From Chloropicon primus (taxonomy: Eukaryota; Chlorophyta; Chloropicophyceae; Chloropicales; Chloropicaceae), in assembly GCA_023205875.1 (NCBI GenBank), contig CP060756.1, positions 1,178,001 to 1,242,000 of the forward strand: a DNA stretch of 64,000 bases, given 5' to 3'. Below are positions 62,963-64,000 of the stretch, piece by piece (position 1 is the first letter of the stretch; every line of letters starts with the position of its first letter). The notes beneath the pieces are model-generated. The model was not told the origin of the DNA and ran no database searches. It worked only from the letters and a program-made list of their open reading frames with translations. Position numbers and translations under genes: made by a program.

Positions 62963-64000
62963 TCAAAGTATTTTATTTCTCATGTCCTCTAGCTTCTTCA
63001 TGACTTCGCCAGGAGATCTGTCCAGCTCCTCAGCGATGCGAGACTGCAGCTCTTTCGAGATCTGAGAGTACTGCTCGCAAAAGCCTCCGTCGATCACGTT
63101 CCTGACCGGGTTGTATGAGGATCTGTAGCTGAGGTGGTCCCTGCCGCACAGAGGTTGGTTGTCCTGCCTCAGGTGCATCTCCAGGTGAGAGAAGAAGTCA
63201 ACGTCCTCCTTGGACGTCAGGGGCACGAGAGCCCCAATCTCGCCCAGGATTGTCATGTACAGCACGATCTCCTTCCCGCCGGGCTGCATGGTGGTCCTCT
63301 GAATTGCTGTCACCGTGTCGCCGAGATGGAAGCTGCACACCGATTCTAGCTTGTGGGGCGCAGAATGCAGAGCGGAGCTGCTGTTGTCCATCGCTCGGCC
63401 TCCCGTGGGATCGTCCTCAACCTCCTTTGAGACGTCCTTGGGGAGCCTGCAGACAAAGATGTTGCCGAACTTGTCCCCTCCAAGGACCGTGTTGTAGTCG
63501 AGGACCGCACTTGCCGTCATGTATCTTGGTATGGTGTCGTCCGCGTAAATATGAATGAGATTATCCTCCCACCTGTACCGACAAAAGTGGACGCTCTCCT
63601 GGGCGTCTCCACAGTAAATTCGGTCGCCCGCCGTGTCTATTGTCACGATGAAGTTGGGAAATTTTCGATTCTCCGACTTCTTCAGCAGCTGCTTCTTCCC
63701 GAGTTCGTACAGAGTAAGTGCGTTCCCCACGCCCACCAGCAGTCTGCCCTGGAAGGGCTTCATCGCCCGAACTATTCCCCTAACCGAAGTAGAGTGGAGG
63801 AGCTCGAGGCCTTTTTCCTTGTCCTTGAACGTGTACAGCCTAATCTCCCCCCCGCTACAGCCCCGGGGCTGGAGTTTTATGTCCAAGGCAGTGGCCACGG
63901 CCAGTATATCTGCTTCTTGCCCTTCGAAGCGCACCCAAGCCATGCAGGTGACGGCGTAGTTCCCTTCCAATTCCAGCTGGCTGGACACGGAGAGTGACGT
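62963..64000 (-). CDS. SF3B3: Splicing factor SF3B3/SAP130, C-terminal part (runs off right edge)
   Basis: The last 345 codons of a CPSF-A-family beta-propeller protein. Segments match SF3B3 and not DDB1: EDDPTGGRAM, LYMTILGEIGALVPLTSKEDVDFFSHLEMHLRQ, PLCGRDHLSYRSSYNPVRNVIDGGFCEQY and the C-terminus IAEELDRSPGEVMKKLEDMRNKIL. SF3B3 is part of the U2 snRNP SF3b complex and, in some species, SAGA. The frame is open to base 64000, so about two thirds of the gene, including its start, lies outside the window. Confidence 0.96.
   Translation of the reverse strand, partial: TSLSVSSQLELEGNYAVTCMAWVRFEGQEADILAVATALDIKLQPRGCSGGEIRLYTFKDKEKGLELLHSTSVRGIVRAMKPFQGRLLVGVGNALTLYELGKKQLLKKSENRKFPNFIVTIDTAGDRIYCGDAQESVHFCRYRWEDNLIHIYADDTIPRYMTASAVLDYNTVLGGDKFGNIFVCRLPKDVSKEVEDDPTGGRAMDNSSSALHSAPHKLESVCSFHLGDTVTAIQRTTMQPGGKEIVLYMTILGEIGALVPLTSKEDVDFFSHLEMHLRQDNQPLCGRDHLSYRSSYNPVRNVIDGGFCEQYSQISKELQSRIAEELDRSPGEVMKKLEDMRNKIL

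Overview
This is a gene-dense stretch of a eukaryotic nuclear genome, most likely from a unicellular green alga. I can support about 41 protein genes in 64 kb, roughly one per 1.5 kb. Genes lie on both strands and intergenic spaces are often under 500 bp. About a third of the genes have introns, all short (mostly 77-358 bp, GT-AG, donors mostly GTAAG or GTGAG). Signs of a green alga are: the chlorophyte-style TGTAA polyadenylation word after many stop codons (for example near 3601, 10690, 38915, 57834, 60194, 62942); a nuclear chlI magnesium chelatase gene with a transit-like leader; a plant-type 6 kDa mitochondrial ATP synthase subunit; and plant-type SNAREs (VTI1, NPSN). The lineage is inference; base composition is about 55% GC by eye. 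I see no tRNA, rRNA, CRISPR or recognisable transposon, retroelement or viral fossil.

Layout. 1-9 kb: adenosine kinase (cut by the left edge), GLG1-like Golgi protein, PP2A B''-like EF-hand protein, cationic amino acid transporter, EF-hand coiled-coil protein. 9-10.6 kb: a very tight pair of mitochondrial assembly genes (COA4-like and LYRM1-like, 4 nt apart) and TRAPPC2. 10.7-18.4 kb: class IV aminotransferase, an unusual PDI-like protein, a two-RRM protein, the tiny ATP synthase subunit gene, DCP2. 18.5-27 kb: EFHC1/Rib72 ciliary protein, canonical PDI, DCC oxidoreductase, LRR protein, RIIa-domain protein. 28-35.8 kb: RAPTOR, a Tudor-like nuclear protein, RPN7. 36-41.5 kb: M3 oligopeptidase, sterol C5-desaturase, VTI1. 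41.6-45.7 kb: three same-strand genes for proteins with N-terminal MG...C acylation motifs. Two of these are paralogs with fatty-acid-binding-like domains and one carries a SAM domain. 46-53 kb: CHLI, a small unknown protein, an SPFH protein, an EF-hand protein, a coiled-coil protein, a secreted IPT/TIG protein. 53-64 kb: a membrane protein, NPSN, a GATA-finger protein, TAF5, EIPR1, AK6, an F-box protein and SF3B3 (cut by the right edge).

The genes are mostly independent housekeeping units rather than a pathway cluster. Themes that recur are endomembrane traffic (GLG1, TRAPPC2, VTI1, NPSN, EIPR1), secretory folding (two PDIs), mitochondrial respiration (COA4, LYRM1, ATP synthase subunit), RNA and protein turnover (DCP2, RPN7, SF3B3, AK6) and cilia (EFHC1, RIIa). 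The most unusual features are the probable dicistronic COA4-LYRM1 unit, the acylated lipid-binding gene cluster, and a 38-bp perfect palindrome between two convergent genes.
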